DNA of 64,000 bases from Zoogloeaceae bacterium (lineage in GTDB: Bacteria; Pseudomonadota; Gammaproteobacteria; Burkholderiales; Rhodocyclaceae), in assembly GCA_024235635.1 (NCBI GenBank), contig JACKMA010000001.1:620001-684000 (forward strand). Reading direction: 5' to 3'. Numbering within the stretch: the stretch's first letter is position 1; each line of letters opens with the position of its first letter. Shown piece after piece: positions 43,301-54,500 of this stretch. The notes below the pieces were generated by a model. That model was not told the origin of the DNA. It searched no databases and saw only the letters and a program-made list of their open reading frames with translations. The position numbers and the translations under genes were made by a program.

Positions 43301-45115
43301 TCAATACGCGCGCTCGGACAGGATCCGCCACTGGCCACCTTCGCGCACCCATTCGAGCTGCTTGACCACGACGTCGCGATAATCGGTCGATGAATAGCGC
43401 TGACGGAACTCGGTGACGACCCGATCCGGCCCCAAGGGACGGACTTCGAGTTCGTCGACGCGGACCGATATCGGCCCGGGCTTGCCGACCAGCCGCCGGC
43501 GCATCGACTCCCAGGTCGCGCGCGAGCGGTCTCCCTCCGGATCGAAGCGGGCGGAATAGAAGTCGAGATAGGCGCTGACGTCACGCGACGCCCAGGCAGC
43601 AGCCCACGCTTTCACCCGCTCCTCGACGCCGGCCACCGATGTCGGTGCCGCGGCGGCCTGGCGAGTCGCCGTGAGCGGATCTTCGATCGGCCGGCGCGGA
43701 CTGGCGGCCGCCAGCAGTGCCGCCTTGTCCGCCCGTTCGACGACCGGTGCCGCAGGCGGGCACGCTGCCGAGATGTCGTTTCCGGTACCGTCGTCGCCGA
43801 CCGACTCGGCGGTCGGGAGCTGATCGCGCGAAAGACCCAACTCGTTCGCCAGGCGCCCCATCGCCGCCAGCGTGCGTGCGCGGGCGATGGTGAGATCGTG
43901 CTCGCCATTCACGTACGCGCGCCGTGCCTCGAAATACTCGTTCTCGGTATCGAGCAGGTCGAGCAGCGTGCGCTGGCCGATGTCGAACTGCCGGCGATAG
44001 GCTTCCCGCGCCTTTTCGATCGAAAGCTGGTGGCGATCGAGATAGGCGAGCTGCTCGCCCAGGCGGGTGATGTCGTTGTAGGCGATCGCCAGGGTCTGGC
44101 GGAGATCACGGCAGGTCTTGTCCCGCAGATCCCGTGCCACGTTCATCTGTTCCGCGAACTGCCGGATACGCGCGCTGTCGGCGCCACCTCGGAAGAGATT
44201 GACGTTCAGCACCAGTTCGACCACGCGATCGCGATGGCGTCCGTCGATGCCATCGGTATCGAATCCGAACTGCTCCTGCGCCCGCAGGTCGAGCCGAGGA
44301 TGGTAGGCCGACTGCTTGCCCTTGGCCTCGGCCTTTGCCGCGAGCAGGCTCTGGCGCGCGGCGGAAAGGCCCGGGTTGCCCTTGTAGGCCTGCCCCAGGG
44401 CCTGATTGACGGTCGCCGGAATAGGCCCGACCGGCACTTCGCCGCTACCCAGAGCGGGCGCCGGCAGATCGCCGACGATGCGCTGGTAGCGGGCGCTGAC
44501 GTCGTGCAGGTTGCTGGATTCGGTCAGCAGATTGGCTTCGGCGAGCGCCAGTCGGCCGCTGGCCTGCTCGAGGTCCACACGGCGGCCGACACCGGCATTC
44601 ACGCGCTGTTCGATCTGCTCGAGAACCTGCCGGTGCTGGACGTAGTTGTCTTCGGCGAGCGCCACCAATCGCCGGTATCGCAACACGTCATGATGGGCGC
44701 GTACGGTCTCGAGGACCGTGTTTTCGATGGCGTCGAGCAGATCGTAGTAACTCGCCACACTGGCGTGGCCCAGACGTGAAACCTCCGCTCCTGTGGCGAA
44801 CCCGTCGTAGAGCATCTGACTCAAGGTCAGGGAGGCGCCATGGCGATTGAAGTCGCGATCGTCGACGTCGGGACGTTCCCGCCATTCCCGACCGAGATTT
44901 GCGCTGAGATCGACCTGCGGCAGGAATCCGCCGCGCGCCACCCCCTGCTCCTCGCGCGCAGCCCTGAACGTGTGCCAGCGCGCCTCGACTTCCGGATTGC
45001 CGTTGATTGCCCGCGTAGCAGCCTCGGCCAGGCTGACGGCCGCTTGTTGGGCGAATCCCGGAAGCGGGCAAAGCACGGTCAAGCCCAGCAGCACCGCCTT
45101 CAATCGATTGAGCAT
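43301..45115 (-). CDS. TolC-like outer-membrane protein with NTF2-like tail
   Basis: A 604-residue type I secretion outer-membrane channel. After a signal peptide (AVLLGLTVLCPLPGFA), it has the TolC coiled-coil hairpins: ALGQAYKGNPGLSAARQSLL, RVVELVLNVNLFRGGADSAR, YRRQFDIGQRTLLDLLDTEN. At about residue 490 it continues into an extra ~110-residue domain (VKAWAAAWASRDVSAYLDFY ... WVREGGQWRILSERAY) that looks like the SnoaL/NTF2-like Cds6 domain found on L,D-transpeptidase-type proteins. This tail is absent from ordinary TolC. It sits divergent from the LapG-like gene and is the natural LapE for the module to its right. Confidence 0.9.
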   Translation of the reverse strand: MLNRLKAVLLGLTVLCPLPGFAQQAAVSLAEAATRAINGNPEVEARWHTFRAAREEQGVARGGFLPQVDLSANLGREWRERPDVDDRDFNRHGASLTLSQMLYDGFATGAEVSRLGHASVASYYDLLDAIENTVLETVRAHHDVLRYRRLVALAEDNYVQHRQVLEQIEQRVNAGVGRRVDLEQASGRLALAEANLLTESSNLHDVSARYQRIVGDLPAPALGSGEVPVGPIPATVNQALGQAYKGNPGLSAARQSLLAAKAEAKGKQSAYHPRLDLRAQEQFGFDTDGIDGRHRDRVVELVLNVNLFRGGADSARIRQFAEQMNVARDLRDKTCRDLRQTLAIAYNDITRLGEQLAYLDRHQLSIEKAREAYRRQFDIGQRTLLDLLDTENEYFEARRAYVNGEHDLTIARARTLAAMGRLANELGLSRDQLPTAESVGDDGTGNDISAACPPAAPVVERADKAALLAAASPRRPIEDPLTATRQAAAAPTSVAGVEERVKAWAAAWASRDVSAYLDFYSARFDPEGDRSRATWESMRRRLVGKPGPISVRVDELEVRPLGPDRVVTEFRQRYSSTDYRDVVVKQLEWVREGGQWRILSERAY

Positions 45116-45180
45116 CCCTATATCTTCCTCACGCGCAGCCGTAAAAACCTACGAGGTTGTCTATCCCGGGCGCTGAGGCT

Positions 45181-45969
45181 ATGTCCAAGCCCCTCGCCCG
45201 ACAAGGAATATCGGCAAAAAAAATGTGCCCATTTGGGGCTATTCGAAGGCTGGCGTCAATCCCGTCACACAATCGATCCTCCGCGCGTAGGCGCTGTTCA
45301 TGCTACCGCCATTGGGGCCGGCTGATCACGCTCGCGCTGGTGACCTTGTGTGCCACGCTGGGCAACACGGCGGCGACCGATGTCGCCGGCATCGTCCAGT
45401 TGGCCGAGCGACGCTACGGCGCGGCGGCACGGCGCGACGTGCTCGAATGGCTAGAACTGATCGAGGTCGCGCGTGATCAGGAAGAGTACAAGAAGCTCCA
45501 ATTGGTCAACGACTTCTTTAACCGTCGGATTCGCTTCGACGACGACCTTCGCCTGTGGCGTCAGCCGGACTACTGGGCGACACCGCTCGAGACCATGGGC
45601 ATCGGCGCCGGCGACTGCGAAGACTTTTCGATCGCCAAGTACATGACCTTGAAGGCATTGGGGATGCCGGTCTCGAGGATGCGCCTGATCTACGTGCGAG
45701 CGCGCATCGGCGGTCCGCCGGGTGGCGTCGTCCAGGCCCACATGGTACTGGGCTACTACGCTGCGCCGACCGCCGAACCACTGGTGCTGGACAACCTGGT
45801 CGGCGAGATCCGTCCGGCGTCGCGTCGCCCGGACCTGTATCCGATTTTCAGCTTCAATGGGGAGGGACTCTGGGTCGGCGGCGCCGCGAATTCGAGCGCC
45901 GACCCGACCACCCGCCTATCCCGTTGGCGTGACTTGCTCGCGCGGATGCGCGACGATGGCCTCGATTAG
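45181..45969 (+). CDS. lapG: LapG-like periplasmic cysteine protease
   Basis: Bacterial transglutaminase-like cysteine protease (BTLCP) that cuts LapA-type adhesins off the cell when c-di-GMP is low. Counting from ATG 45181 (262 aa), the catalytic triad is Cys146 (GIGAGDCEDFSIAKY), His187 (VQAHMVLGYY) and Asp204 (LVLDNLVGE); the acidic residues around Cys146 fit the calcium site of LapG. The membrane/signal segment is RLITLALVTLCATLGNTAA (about residues 48-66), after an unusually long basic N-terminus, so the true start may be further in. It is 23 bases before the LapD-like gene. Confidence 0.9.
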   Translation: MSKPLARQGISAKKMCPFGAIRRLASIPSHNRSSARRRCSCYRHWGRLITLALVTLCATLGNTAATDVAGIVQLAERRYGAAARRDVLEWLELIEVARDQEEYKKLQLVNDFFNRRIRFDDDLRLWRQPDYWATPLETMGIGAGDCEDFSIAKYMTLKALGMPVSRMRLIYVRARIGGPPGGVVQAHMVLGYYAAPTAEPLVLDNLVGEIRPASRRPDLYPIFSFNGEGLWVGGAANSSADPTTRLSRWRDLLARMRDDGLD

Positions 45970-45992
45970 GCCCTCGAACAGAGGACATCAAC

Positions 45993-47918
45993 ATGTCGAT
46001 GATCAAGCAATTGTGGATCGCCATCGCCTTCGTGGCTCTGATCGCGCTCGGCGGCAGTCTGATCGTGAGTACGCTGGCGGCCCGCCACTATCTCGAGCAG
46101 CAGCTTCACGTCAAGAACATCGACAACGCCAATTCGCTGGCGCTGTCGATGTCGCAGCTGCAGAAGGATCCGGTGACGCTCGAATTGCTGCTGTCCGCCC
46201 AGTTCGACGCCGGTCACTACGAATACATAAGGCTCACTGCCCCGGACGGCCGTCCGTTGGTGACCCGCGAGAGCACGACCCCGCTGATCGAAGTGCCACA
46301 ATGGTTCGCGGCGTTGATTCCGATCGATGCGACCGAGGGTGTCGCCCAGGTGCAGGACGGATGGCAGCAGTTCGGAACGCTTCGACTCAAGAGTCACAGC
46401 CGATTCGTCTATCGCAGCCTGTGGGACGGGACGTTGCGCTTGCTGACCTGGTTCGTCATCGGCGGCATCGCCTGCGGCTTGCTCGGCAGCTTCCTGCTGC
46501 GTCGGGTGGTGGGACCGCTCGATCAGGTCGTGACCCAGGCGCAGGCCATCGGCGAGCGCCGCTTCCTGACGATCGACGAGCCGCGCACGCTGGAATTGCG
46601 AAAGGTCGTCGGTGCCATGAACACGCTGGCGATGCGGGTGCGCTCGATGCTCGAGGAGGAGTCCTGCCGCCTCGAGGATGTCCGGCGGGCGGCACAGAAC
46701 GACGCCGTGACCGGGCTACCGAATCGGGAACATTTCCTGAGCCAGATGGAGGCGACGCTGGCCGACGACAACGCCGCTGCCGCCGGCACGCTGGCAGTGA
46801 TCCGCATTCCCGAGCTGGCCGTCGTCAACCAATTGCAGGGCAGGGAGGCCGGTGATGCCCTGCTGCGACGGCTGGCCGACGCCCTCGAGTTGCTGCGCAG
46901 CGACAACGAGCATCGAGTCAGCGGACGTCTCGGCGGCAGCGACCTGGCCCTGCTGGTCGCCGAGGAAACCGACGACATCGGCGCCCTCGCCCAGGAACTG
47001 CACGCCGCCGTCGACATCGCGGTCGGCAGCCTGCTCGGCGATACCGGACAGGCCGCACCGATCGGCATCGCCGCCTATCGTCGTGGCGATGGCGTCGCCC
47101 AGGTACTGGCCCATGCCGATCTGGCACTCGAGAAGTCGCTGGAAGCGGGCGACGGTCGGCCCGTGATCGAGAACGTCGATGTCAGCAGCCACCCGCCGGC
47201 CAGCGTCGCGTCGTGGCAGCAGGCAATCACCGATGCCCTCGACGACGGCCGCGTCAGTCTCAAGACCTTCCCGGTACTCGCCACCGACGGCGCTGAAATC
47301 CATCTCGAGGCGCCGGTCCGTCTGCAACTCGAACGCGACGGACCGTGGCTGACCGCTGGCGAGTTCATGCCCTGGGCCGCTCGCACCGGGCAGCTCGCAC
47401 GCGTCGACGAGGCCGTGCTGACCCTTGCACTGACACTGCTGGCAGGCACCCGCGGATCGGTCTGCATCAACCTGTCGGCGGCATCGATCTGCGATCCTCA
47501 GACGGTCGAGCGCTTTGCCGGCCAGCTCGGCAGCAAGCCCGAGCTGGCAAGGCGGTTGTGGATCGATCTGCCGGAATCGGCGGCATTCAAGCATTCGGTG
47601 CCGTTTCGCAAGGTCTGCGCCCGGCTCAAGCCGCTCGGCTGCCGCATCGGCCTCGAGCACGTCGGACTCTACGTCTGCCGCATCGGCGAACTGCACGACA
47701 TCGGTCTCGACTATCTGAAGATCGGCAGCGCTGCAATTCGCGGCATCGACGGCAATCCCGGCAACCAGACTTTTCTGCGCGGCCTTGCCACGATCGCTCA
47801 CACCATGGGCATCATCGTGATCGCCGAAGGTGTGGCGAGCGACGCCGAGGCCGGACAATTGAAGTCGATCGGATTCGATGGCATGACCGGCCCGGGGATT
47901 CGCACCGCCCAGCCCTGA
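45993..47918 (+). CDS. lapD: LapD-like degenerate GGDEF/EAL c-di-GMP receptor
   Basis: A 641-residue inside-out signalling protein: membrane segment (8-30), a LapD/MoxY-type periplasmic domain (about 31-148), a second membrane segment (151-169), HAMP, then degenerate GGDEF and EAL domains. The GGDEF motif has become GGSDL (314-318), and the EAL motif is EAP (439-441); the catalytic DDFG is replaced by LEHVG. It should therefore bind c-di-GMP without making or breaking it, and hold LapG away from the adhesin when c-di-GMP is high. It directly follows lapG, as in Pseudomonas. Confidence 0.93.
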   Translation: MSMIKQLWIAIAFVALIALGGSLIVSTLAARHYLEQQLHVKNIDNANSLALSMSQLQKDPVTLELLLSAQFDAGHYEYIRLTAPDGRPLVTRESTTPLIEVPQWFAALIPIDATEGVAQVQDGWQQFGTLRLKSHSRFVYRSLWDGTLRLLTWFVIGGIACGLLGSFLLRRVVGPLDQVVTQAQAIGERRFLTIDEPRTLELRKVVGAMNTLAMRVRSMLEEESCRLEDVRRAAQNDAVTGLPNREHFLSQMEATLADDNAAAAGTLAVIRIPELAVVNQLQGREAGDALLRRLADALELLRSDNEHRVSGRLGGSDLALLVAEETDDIGALAQELHAAVDIAVGSLLGDTGQAAPIGIAAYRRGDGVAQVLAHADLALEKSLEAGDGRPVIENVDVSSHPPASVASWQQAITDALDDGRVSLKTFPVLATDGAEIHLEAPVRLQLERDGPWLTAGEFMPWAARTGQLARVDEAVLTLALTLLAGTRGSVCINLSAASICDPQTVERFAGQLGSKPELARRLWIDLPESAAFKHSVPFRKVCARLKPLGCRIGLEHVGLYVCRIGELHDIGLDYLKIGSAAIRGIDGNPGNQTFLRGLATIAHTMGIIVIAEGVASDAEAGQLKSIGFDGMTGPGIRTAQP

Positions 47919-47919
47919 A

Positions 47920-47937
47920 GCCGCATTCGTTTGCGGC
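47920..47937 (+). terminator. Hairpin after lapD
   Basis: GCCGCA-N6-TGCGGC begins 2 bases after the lapD stop codon. No U run follows; weak or Rho-assisted terminator. Confidence 0.35.
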
Positions 47938-48139
47938 ATTGGGAGCCACCCGCGCCGAGACCTCGGCGGCATTCGTGATCGCTTCGCCAAGGCGCTGCTG
48001 GACCGCCGCGGCCGGAGGCTGTATCGACGACCACATCTCGGTCGCGGATCCGGCCCATCCACGTCCGGCGCGAGGGGCATCGATCGCGGTCCGGCGACGC
48101 TGACGCGGCGTCGACGGACTTGCCGCTGCCAGGGACGGA

Positions 48140-48463
48140 TCAGATCACTTCGTCGTTGCCAGGGATCAGGTCGAGGGAGGATCGCGACGCCCGCATCGAG
48201 CGTCGCTGCATCAGTTTTTCCTGGGCCGCGTCGGGCAGATCGGTGAAGCGGATCAGGTCTCGTTCGATCAGCAGATCGATCAGATCCTCGATTACCCGCA
48301 CCAGTCGCAGGTCAGAGCCGGCAAGCGTGTCGCTGCCGGCCAGCGCCTGGACGAAGCCCTGGACGCCGACGTCGGACGGGTCCGCGCGGTCCGGATGCTG
48401 CGCGTCCGGCTCCAGGCTGACGGACACCACCGCCCCGCTGTCGCCCCGTTTCACCCAAACCAT
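48140..48463 (-). CDS. Conserved small protein downstream of adhesin
   Basis: A 107-residue soluble protein without a signal peptide. The C-terminal half, RVIEDLIDLLIERDLIRFTDLPDAAQEKLMQRR, reads as a conserved helical module that I recall from betaproteobacterial proteins (often mislabelled as tryptophan synthase beta-like); its function is unknown. ATG 48463 is chosen for AGGAG 6 bases upstream. It lies 49 bases after the giant adhesin gene on the same strand, so it may be co-transcribed, though a hairpin stands between. Confidence 0.72.
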   Translation of the reverse strand: MVWVKRGDSGAVVSVSLEPDAQHPDRADPSDVGVQGFVQALAGSDTLAGSDLRLVRVIEDLIDLLIERDLIRFTDLPDAAQEKLMQRRSMRASRSSLDLIPGNDEVI

Positions 48464-48480
48464 GCTCGTCTCCTGCAATC

Positions 48481-48506
48481 GCCGGGCGCGACCACCAGTG
48501 CCCGGC
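48481..48506 (-). other. Hairpin after the adhesin gene
   Basis: GCCGGGC-N12-GCCCGGC lies between the adhesin stop and the small downstream gene. With no U tail it may reduce read-through rather than end transcription. Confidence 0.4.
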
Positions 48507-48512
48507 CCCGGA

Positions 48513-51500
48513 TCAATCGGTGATCAGCTTGCCCTTCGACAGCAGATCCTGAATGACTTGTTGGTCAGTACTCAGGCCACCGCTGAACAGGTCGACACCC
48601 TGCAAGGTGATCGAGACGTCTTCCTGCGCGCTGCTGTAGCCACTCGAGAAGCCACCATTGCTGCTGACATGGACGATGGTGTCGGCGCCGGAACTTTCGA
48701 AGTGCAGGTAGTCCCCCAGATTGCCGCCGTCGATACCGTGCGATTCGCCCTGCAGCAGATCCCGGAGATCGAGGGCATCGCTCGATGCCGCAGTATCGAA
48801 GTCGCTGATCGTGTCTTGCGCCGGATTTCCGGCCGCACCGCGGTCGGCCAGTTCCCAAACGAACACGTCGGCACCGATGCCGCCCGACATGTCATCGTCA
48901 CCGGCGCCGCCGATCAACACATCGTTGCCGCCACCGCCATCGATCTGGTCGCTGCCGGCGAACCCGGACAGCAATTCGTCTTCGCCACCGCCGACCAGAT
49001 TGTCGCCGCCCGAGGTGCCATCGACGCGCTGGTGACCGCTGATGCGCACCACCAGGGTCCCGTTCTGACTATCGCCATCACGGTCGGTGATGGTGTATCC
49101 GAAGGTCTCGGTCAGTGTCTGGCCCGGCTCGAGGCTCTCACGCACGTCGCGATCGACGATGAACTGGTAGCTACCGTCGGGCCCGGTCTGCAGCACGCCG
49201 TTGCTGCTCGCGGTATTGCCCCAGGCGACGCCCACGGCACTGCCGTCGGCGCCGGCTTCGGCGAACACGTTGCCGCTGACCGTAGGCAGCGGATCGTTCG
49301 ACACGATGCTGCCGACGATGCTGAATTCGTTGCTGGCCTGCTCGTCGGTGCGGATCACATTGACGACATTGCCGTTGCCGTCGACGAAGCCGTCAAGGCG
49401 GATCTCGTAGTCCTGGCCGCCGACATTGACGGTCACCGACTGCGCCGGCAGGGTGATGATGTCCCGCGGGTCGGCGCCGTTGTTCGGCGTCTCCTCATGG
49501 TCGACCAGCACCTCGAAGCTCACCGGATAAGCGACGCCGTTGATGGCCACCTGCATGTCGATGTTCAGCGTCACCGAGTCGAGCAGCGACGAGTTGCTGT
49601 ACACTGGCCAGTTCAGGTGCGAGAACTCGGCGATGACGAAACTCTCGCCAGCCTGCACCTGACGCCCGCCGGCCGATGCCAGGACGTCGTCGTCGTCGAG
49701 GACGTAGCCCGACTGCCCGCTGCCGGAGGCCGGCCTGCCCCACATCACGGCATCATTGTAGGCGTCCGCGTCGTTGTTGATGCGGGTGACCTGATTGGTG
49801 CCATTGATGAAGACGGCATTGGTCCAACCCGCTTCCAGTCCGCTAACGACGATCTCGTCGACCGCGACATGCACCGCCGCCGTGGTGGTCGCGACACCCG
49901 GCGCATCGTCTTCAACCACGACTCGCAGTGGCGCCGTGCTGCTGCCGGTGCCATCGCTGATGGTTACGCCGACATTGAATTCGAGCACATCCTCGATGCC
50001 GACACCGCTGTGGTCGAGAGCCGCGGCCAGACTCACCGTGTAGCTGCCGTCGGCCGCGACCGAGACGCGGATCACTTCGCTGCCATTGGCGCTGCCGATC
50101 AGGGTGGACGTTCCGTCCCCGGACCAGCTGACCGGCTGGCCGGCGGAGGTCAGGCTGGCGGCCGGCGCGCTCAGGCTGACGCTGATCGGATCGTTGTCCG
50201 GGTTCGACAGCAGCATGGCGCCGCTGGCGACCGCACTGTCGCCGGCATCGACGGGCACACCAATCGCATCGGCAATACCGTCGGCAAGGCCTTCCTCCGA
50301 GACCCGGACAGTCGCGCCGGCGATCGACGGAGCCCGATCGACATCGAGCACCGTGACGACCAGGGGTAGCGTCGTGGTCGCAGCCTGGCCGGTACTCGAC
50401 TCGGTCGATGTCGCGCTCACATCGAGCGTGAAGCTGCCGGTGAATCCCGGCGGTGCCGTGATCTGCAGGCCCTCGACGTCCCAGCCGGTGACATCGGCGG
50501 TGGTCGCGCCCGCCGAAGCGACGAAGCTGTTGCTGCCGTCGCTGAGGACGGATCCATCCGGCAGGCTGCCGATGCTCAGCGTCAGCGCCTCGGAGCCGTC
50601 GTTGTCCGCCAGCGCGGCGCTGATGCCCTGCAATTGGATCGGCGTATCTTCGAGTCCTTCATTGCGACGCACCGGATAGTAACCGCCATCTGCGCCACCG
50701 ACGAATTCGGACAGTTGGCCGCCGGCAGAAGCCACCGCTGCAACGTCGGTGAATGTGGCATGCGCCGACAGCGGCTGCGGCGTGCCGCCGTCGGTCGACA
50801 CCAGCACGCTGACGTCGCCGACACCGTCGCCGTTGTACACATACGCCTCGATGGTGTAGTAACCGGTCTCGGTCGGCGTGAACGCGGCGGTGGCGTAGCT
50901 GCCCCAGGTGTTGTGCCCGTCCGAGATCAGCACCTGACCGCCAATCTCGACATGGAAGGTGTCGTCGCGGTAGCCGCTGAGCGTGTAGCTGTGGCCCGAC
51001 TCGAGGTAGATCAGGCCGGTGAGCCGGAAGGCGGCATCGAGCGGCACGTCCACTGCGGTCGCTGCGGTGTTGCCCGATCCGAGGTCCATCACCACCGAAG
51101 ACGCATCCGGCGTCAATGCGGCCAACGTCGATTCGAGGACGTCGGCATCGGCCGCACTGGCCGGATCGAGCGTCGCGACGTTGTCGAAACGATCGAGTGC
51201 AAGCCCGGTTCCGGCCGGCAGGAAGAAATGATCGGTGGTCGGATCCACGACCGTCGGCCCCAGCGCCAGGGACGGTTGATCGGCCACCGGCTGGATGTCG
51301 ATGATCAGCGTGCCGGCCGTCTCGGCCCCCTGGCCGTCATGCGCGACGAAGTCGAAGACCGCATAGTCGGCCTGCTGATCGCCGGTACCGGTGCCGCCGA
51401 AGACATCACTGCCCGACTCGTCGGCGGCGGGGACGAAGCGCAGCGCACCGCTGTCGATGGTCGCATTCGATATCGACTGTCCGATGGCGACCGGCGTCCA

Positions 51501-54500
51501 GTTGGCGCCGACCAGCACTTCGAGCCTGCCGTCGGCCGGCAGGCTGGCGATTTCGATCGACATCGCGCCAGGGGGTGAATCGACATCGCTGACACCGAAA
51601 TCGGCCCAGCTCAGCACCAGTGGCACGTCCTCGACACCGGCCACGCTGCCGCCAGCCACCGGGGCGTCGTTGACCGGTGCGACGTTGATCGTCACGGTCG
51701 CGGTGTCGCTGCCGCCGTTGCCGTCATCGATCGTGTATTGGATCGTGGTCGGACCGTTGAAGTCGGCGTTCGGCGTGAAGTCGAGGCTGCCGTCCGGGTT
51801 GATCGTGACGGTGCCGTCGGGGCTCGTCGCCGACGTGACGGTGAGCGGATCGCCGTCGGCGTCGGTGTCGTTGCCGAGCACGTCGATGCCGGTCAGCGGG
51901 GTGTCTTCGTCGGTACTCAACGGACCGTCATCGACGGCGATCGGGGCGTCGTTTGCCGGCGGGATCGTGATCGTGACGGTGGCGGTATCGCTGCCGCCCT
52001 GACCGTCCTCGACGGAGTAGACGAAGCTCGCCGTGCCATTGAAGTCGGTCGTCGGCGTGAAGGTGACGGAGCCGTCGGCGTTCAGTACGGCAGTGCCGTT
52101 GGTCGAAGGACCGACCGCCGTGATCGTCAGCGCGTCGCCATCGACGTCGCTGTCGTTGGCCAGCAGCTCGGCCGCGGTGAAGGTCACCGGCACGTCTTCC
52201 TGGGTGGCGCCGGTGTCGTCCTCGGCCACCGGGGCGTCGTTGACCGGCGCGACGTTGATCGTCACGGTCGCGGTGTCGCTGCCGCCGTTGCCATCAATGA
52301 TCGTGTATTGGATCGTGGTCGGACCGTTGAAGTCGGCGTTCGGCGTGAAGTCGAGGCTGCCGTCCGGGTTGATCGTGACGGTGCCGTCGGGGCTGCTGGC
52401 ACTGGTCACCGTCAGCGGATCGCCGTCGGCATCGGTGTCGTTGCCGAGCACGTTGATGCCGGTCAGCGGGGTGTCTTCGTTAGTCGAGAGCGGGCCGTCG
52501 TCGACGGCGATCGGGGCGTCGTTGGCCGGCGGGATGGTGATCGTGACGGTGGCGGTATCGCTGCCGCCCTGACCGTCTTCGACGGAGTAGACGAAGCTCG
52601 CCGTGCCATTGAAGTCGGTCGTCGGCGTGAAGGTGACGGAACCGTCTGCGTTCAGCACGGCAGTGCCATTGGTGCTCGGACCGACCGCGGTGATCGTCAA
52701 CGCGTCGCCATCGACGTCGCTGTCGTTGGCGAGCAGCTCGGCCGCGGTGAAGGTCACCGGCACGTCTTCCTGGGTGGCGCCGGTGTCGTCCTCGGCCACC
52801 GGGGCGTCGTTGACCGGCGCGACGTTGATCGTCACGGTCGCGGTGTCGCTGCCGCCGTTGCCGTCATCGATCGTGTATTGGATCGTGGTCGGACCGTTGA
52901 AGTCGGCGTTCGGCGTGAAGTCGAGGCTGCCGTCCGGGTTGATCGTGACGGTGCCGTCGGGGCTGCTGGCACTGGTCACCGTCAGCGGATCGCCGTCGGC
53001 ATCGGTGTCGTTGCCGAGCACGTTGATGCCGGTCAGCGGGGTGTCTTCGTCGGTCGAGAGCGGGCCGTCGTCGACGGCGATCGGGGCGTCGTTGGCCGGC
53101 GGGATGGTGATCGTGACGGTGGCGGTATCGCTGCCGCCCTGACCGTCTTCGACGGAGTAGACGAAGCTCGCCGTGCCATTGAAGTCGGTCGTCGGCGTGA
53201 AGGTGACGGAACCGTCTGCGTTCAGCACGGCAGTGCCGTTGGTCGAAGGACCGACCGCGGTGATCGTCAACGCGTCGCCATCGACGTCGCTGTCGTTGGC
53301 GAGCAGCTCGGCCGCGGTGAAGGTCACCGGCACGTCTTCCTGGGTGGCGCCGGTGTCGTCCTCGGCCACCGGGGCGTCGTTGACCGGCGCGACGTTGATC
53401 GTCACGGTCGCGGTGTCGCTGCCGCCGTTGCCATCAATGATCGTGTATTGGATCGTGGTCGGACCGTTGAAGTCGGCGTTCGGCGTGAAGTCGAGGCTGC
53501 CGTCCGGGTTGATCGTGACGGTGCCGTCGGGGCTCGTCGCCGACGTGACGGTGAGCGGATCGCCGTCGGCGTCGGTGTCGTTGCCGAGCACGTCGATGCC
53601 GGTCAGCGGGGTGTCTTCGTTAGTCGAGAGCGGGCCGTCGTCGACGGCGATCGGGGCGTCGTTGGCCGGCGGGATCGTGATCGTGACGGTGGCGGTATCG
53701 CTGCCGCCCTGACCGTCCTCGACGGTGTAGACGAAGCTCGCCGTGCCATTGAAGTCGGTCGTCGGCGTGAAGGTGACGGAACCGTCTGCGTTCAGCACTG
53801 CAGTGCCATTGGTGCTCGGACCGACCGCGGTGATCGTCAACGCGTCGCCATCGACGTCGCTGTCGTTGGCGAGCAGCTCGGCCGCGGTGAAGGTCACCGG
53901 CACGTCTTCCTGGGTGGCGCCGGTGTCGTCCTCGGCCACCGGGGCGTCGTTGACCGGCGCGACGTTGATCGTCACGATCGCGGTGTCGCTGCCGCCGTTG
54001 CCGTCATCGATCGTGTATTGGATCGTGGTCGGACCGTTGAAGTCGGCGTTCGGCGTGAAGTCGAGGCTGCCGTCCGGGTTGATCGTGACGGTGCCGTCGG
54101 GGCTGCTGGCACTGGTCACCGTCAGCGGATCGCCGTCGGCATCGGTGTCGTTGCCGAGCACGTTGATGCCGGTCAGCGGGGTGTCTTCGTCGGTCGAGAG
54201 CGGACCGTCATCGACGGCGATCGGGGCGTCGTTCTGGGCCGGCACGGTGATCGTCACCGTGGCGGTGTCGGAACCGCCGTTGCCGTCCTCGACGGTGTAG
54301 ACGAAGCTCGCCGTGCCATTGAAGTCGGTCGTCGGCGTGAAGGTGACGGAACCGTCTGCGTTCAGCACGGCAGTGCCATTGGTGCTCGGACCGACCGCGG
54401 TGATCGTCAACGCGTCGCCATCGACGTCGCTGTCGTTGGCGAGCAGCTCGGCCGCGGTGAAGGTCACCGGCACGTCTTCCTGGGTGGCGCCGGTGTCGTC

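Noticed and set aside
48120..50369. A 749-codon plus-strand frame opposite the adhesin C-terminus
   Set aside because: Shadow of the RTX and cadherin-like coding region, with no signal of its own.
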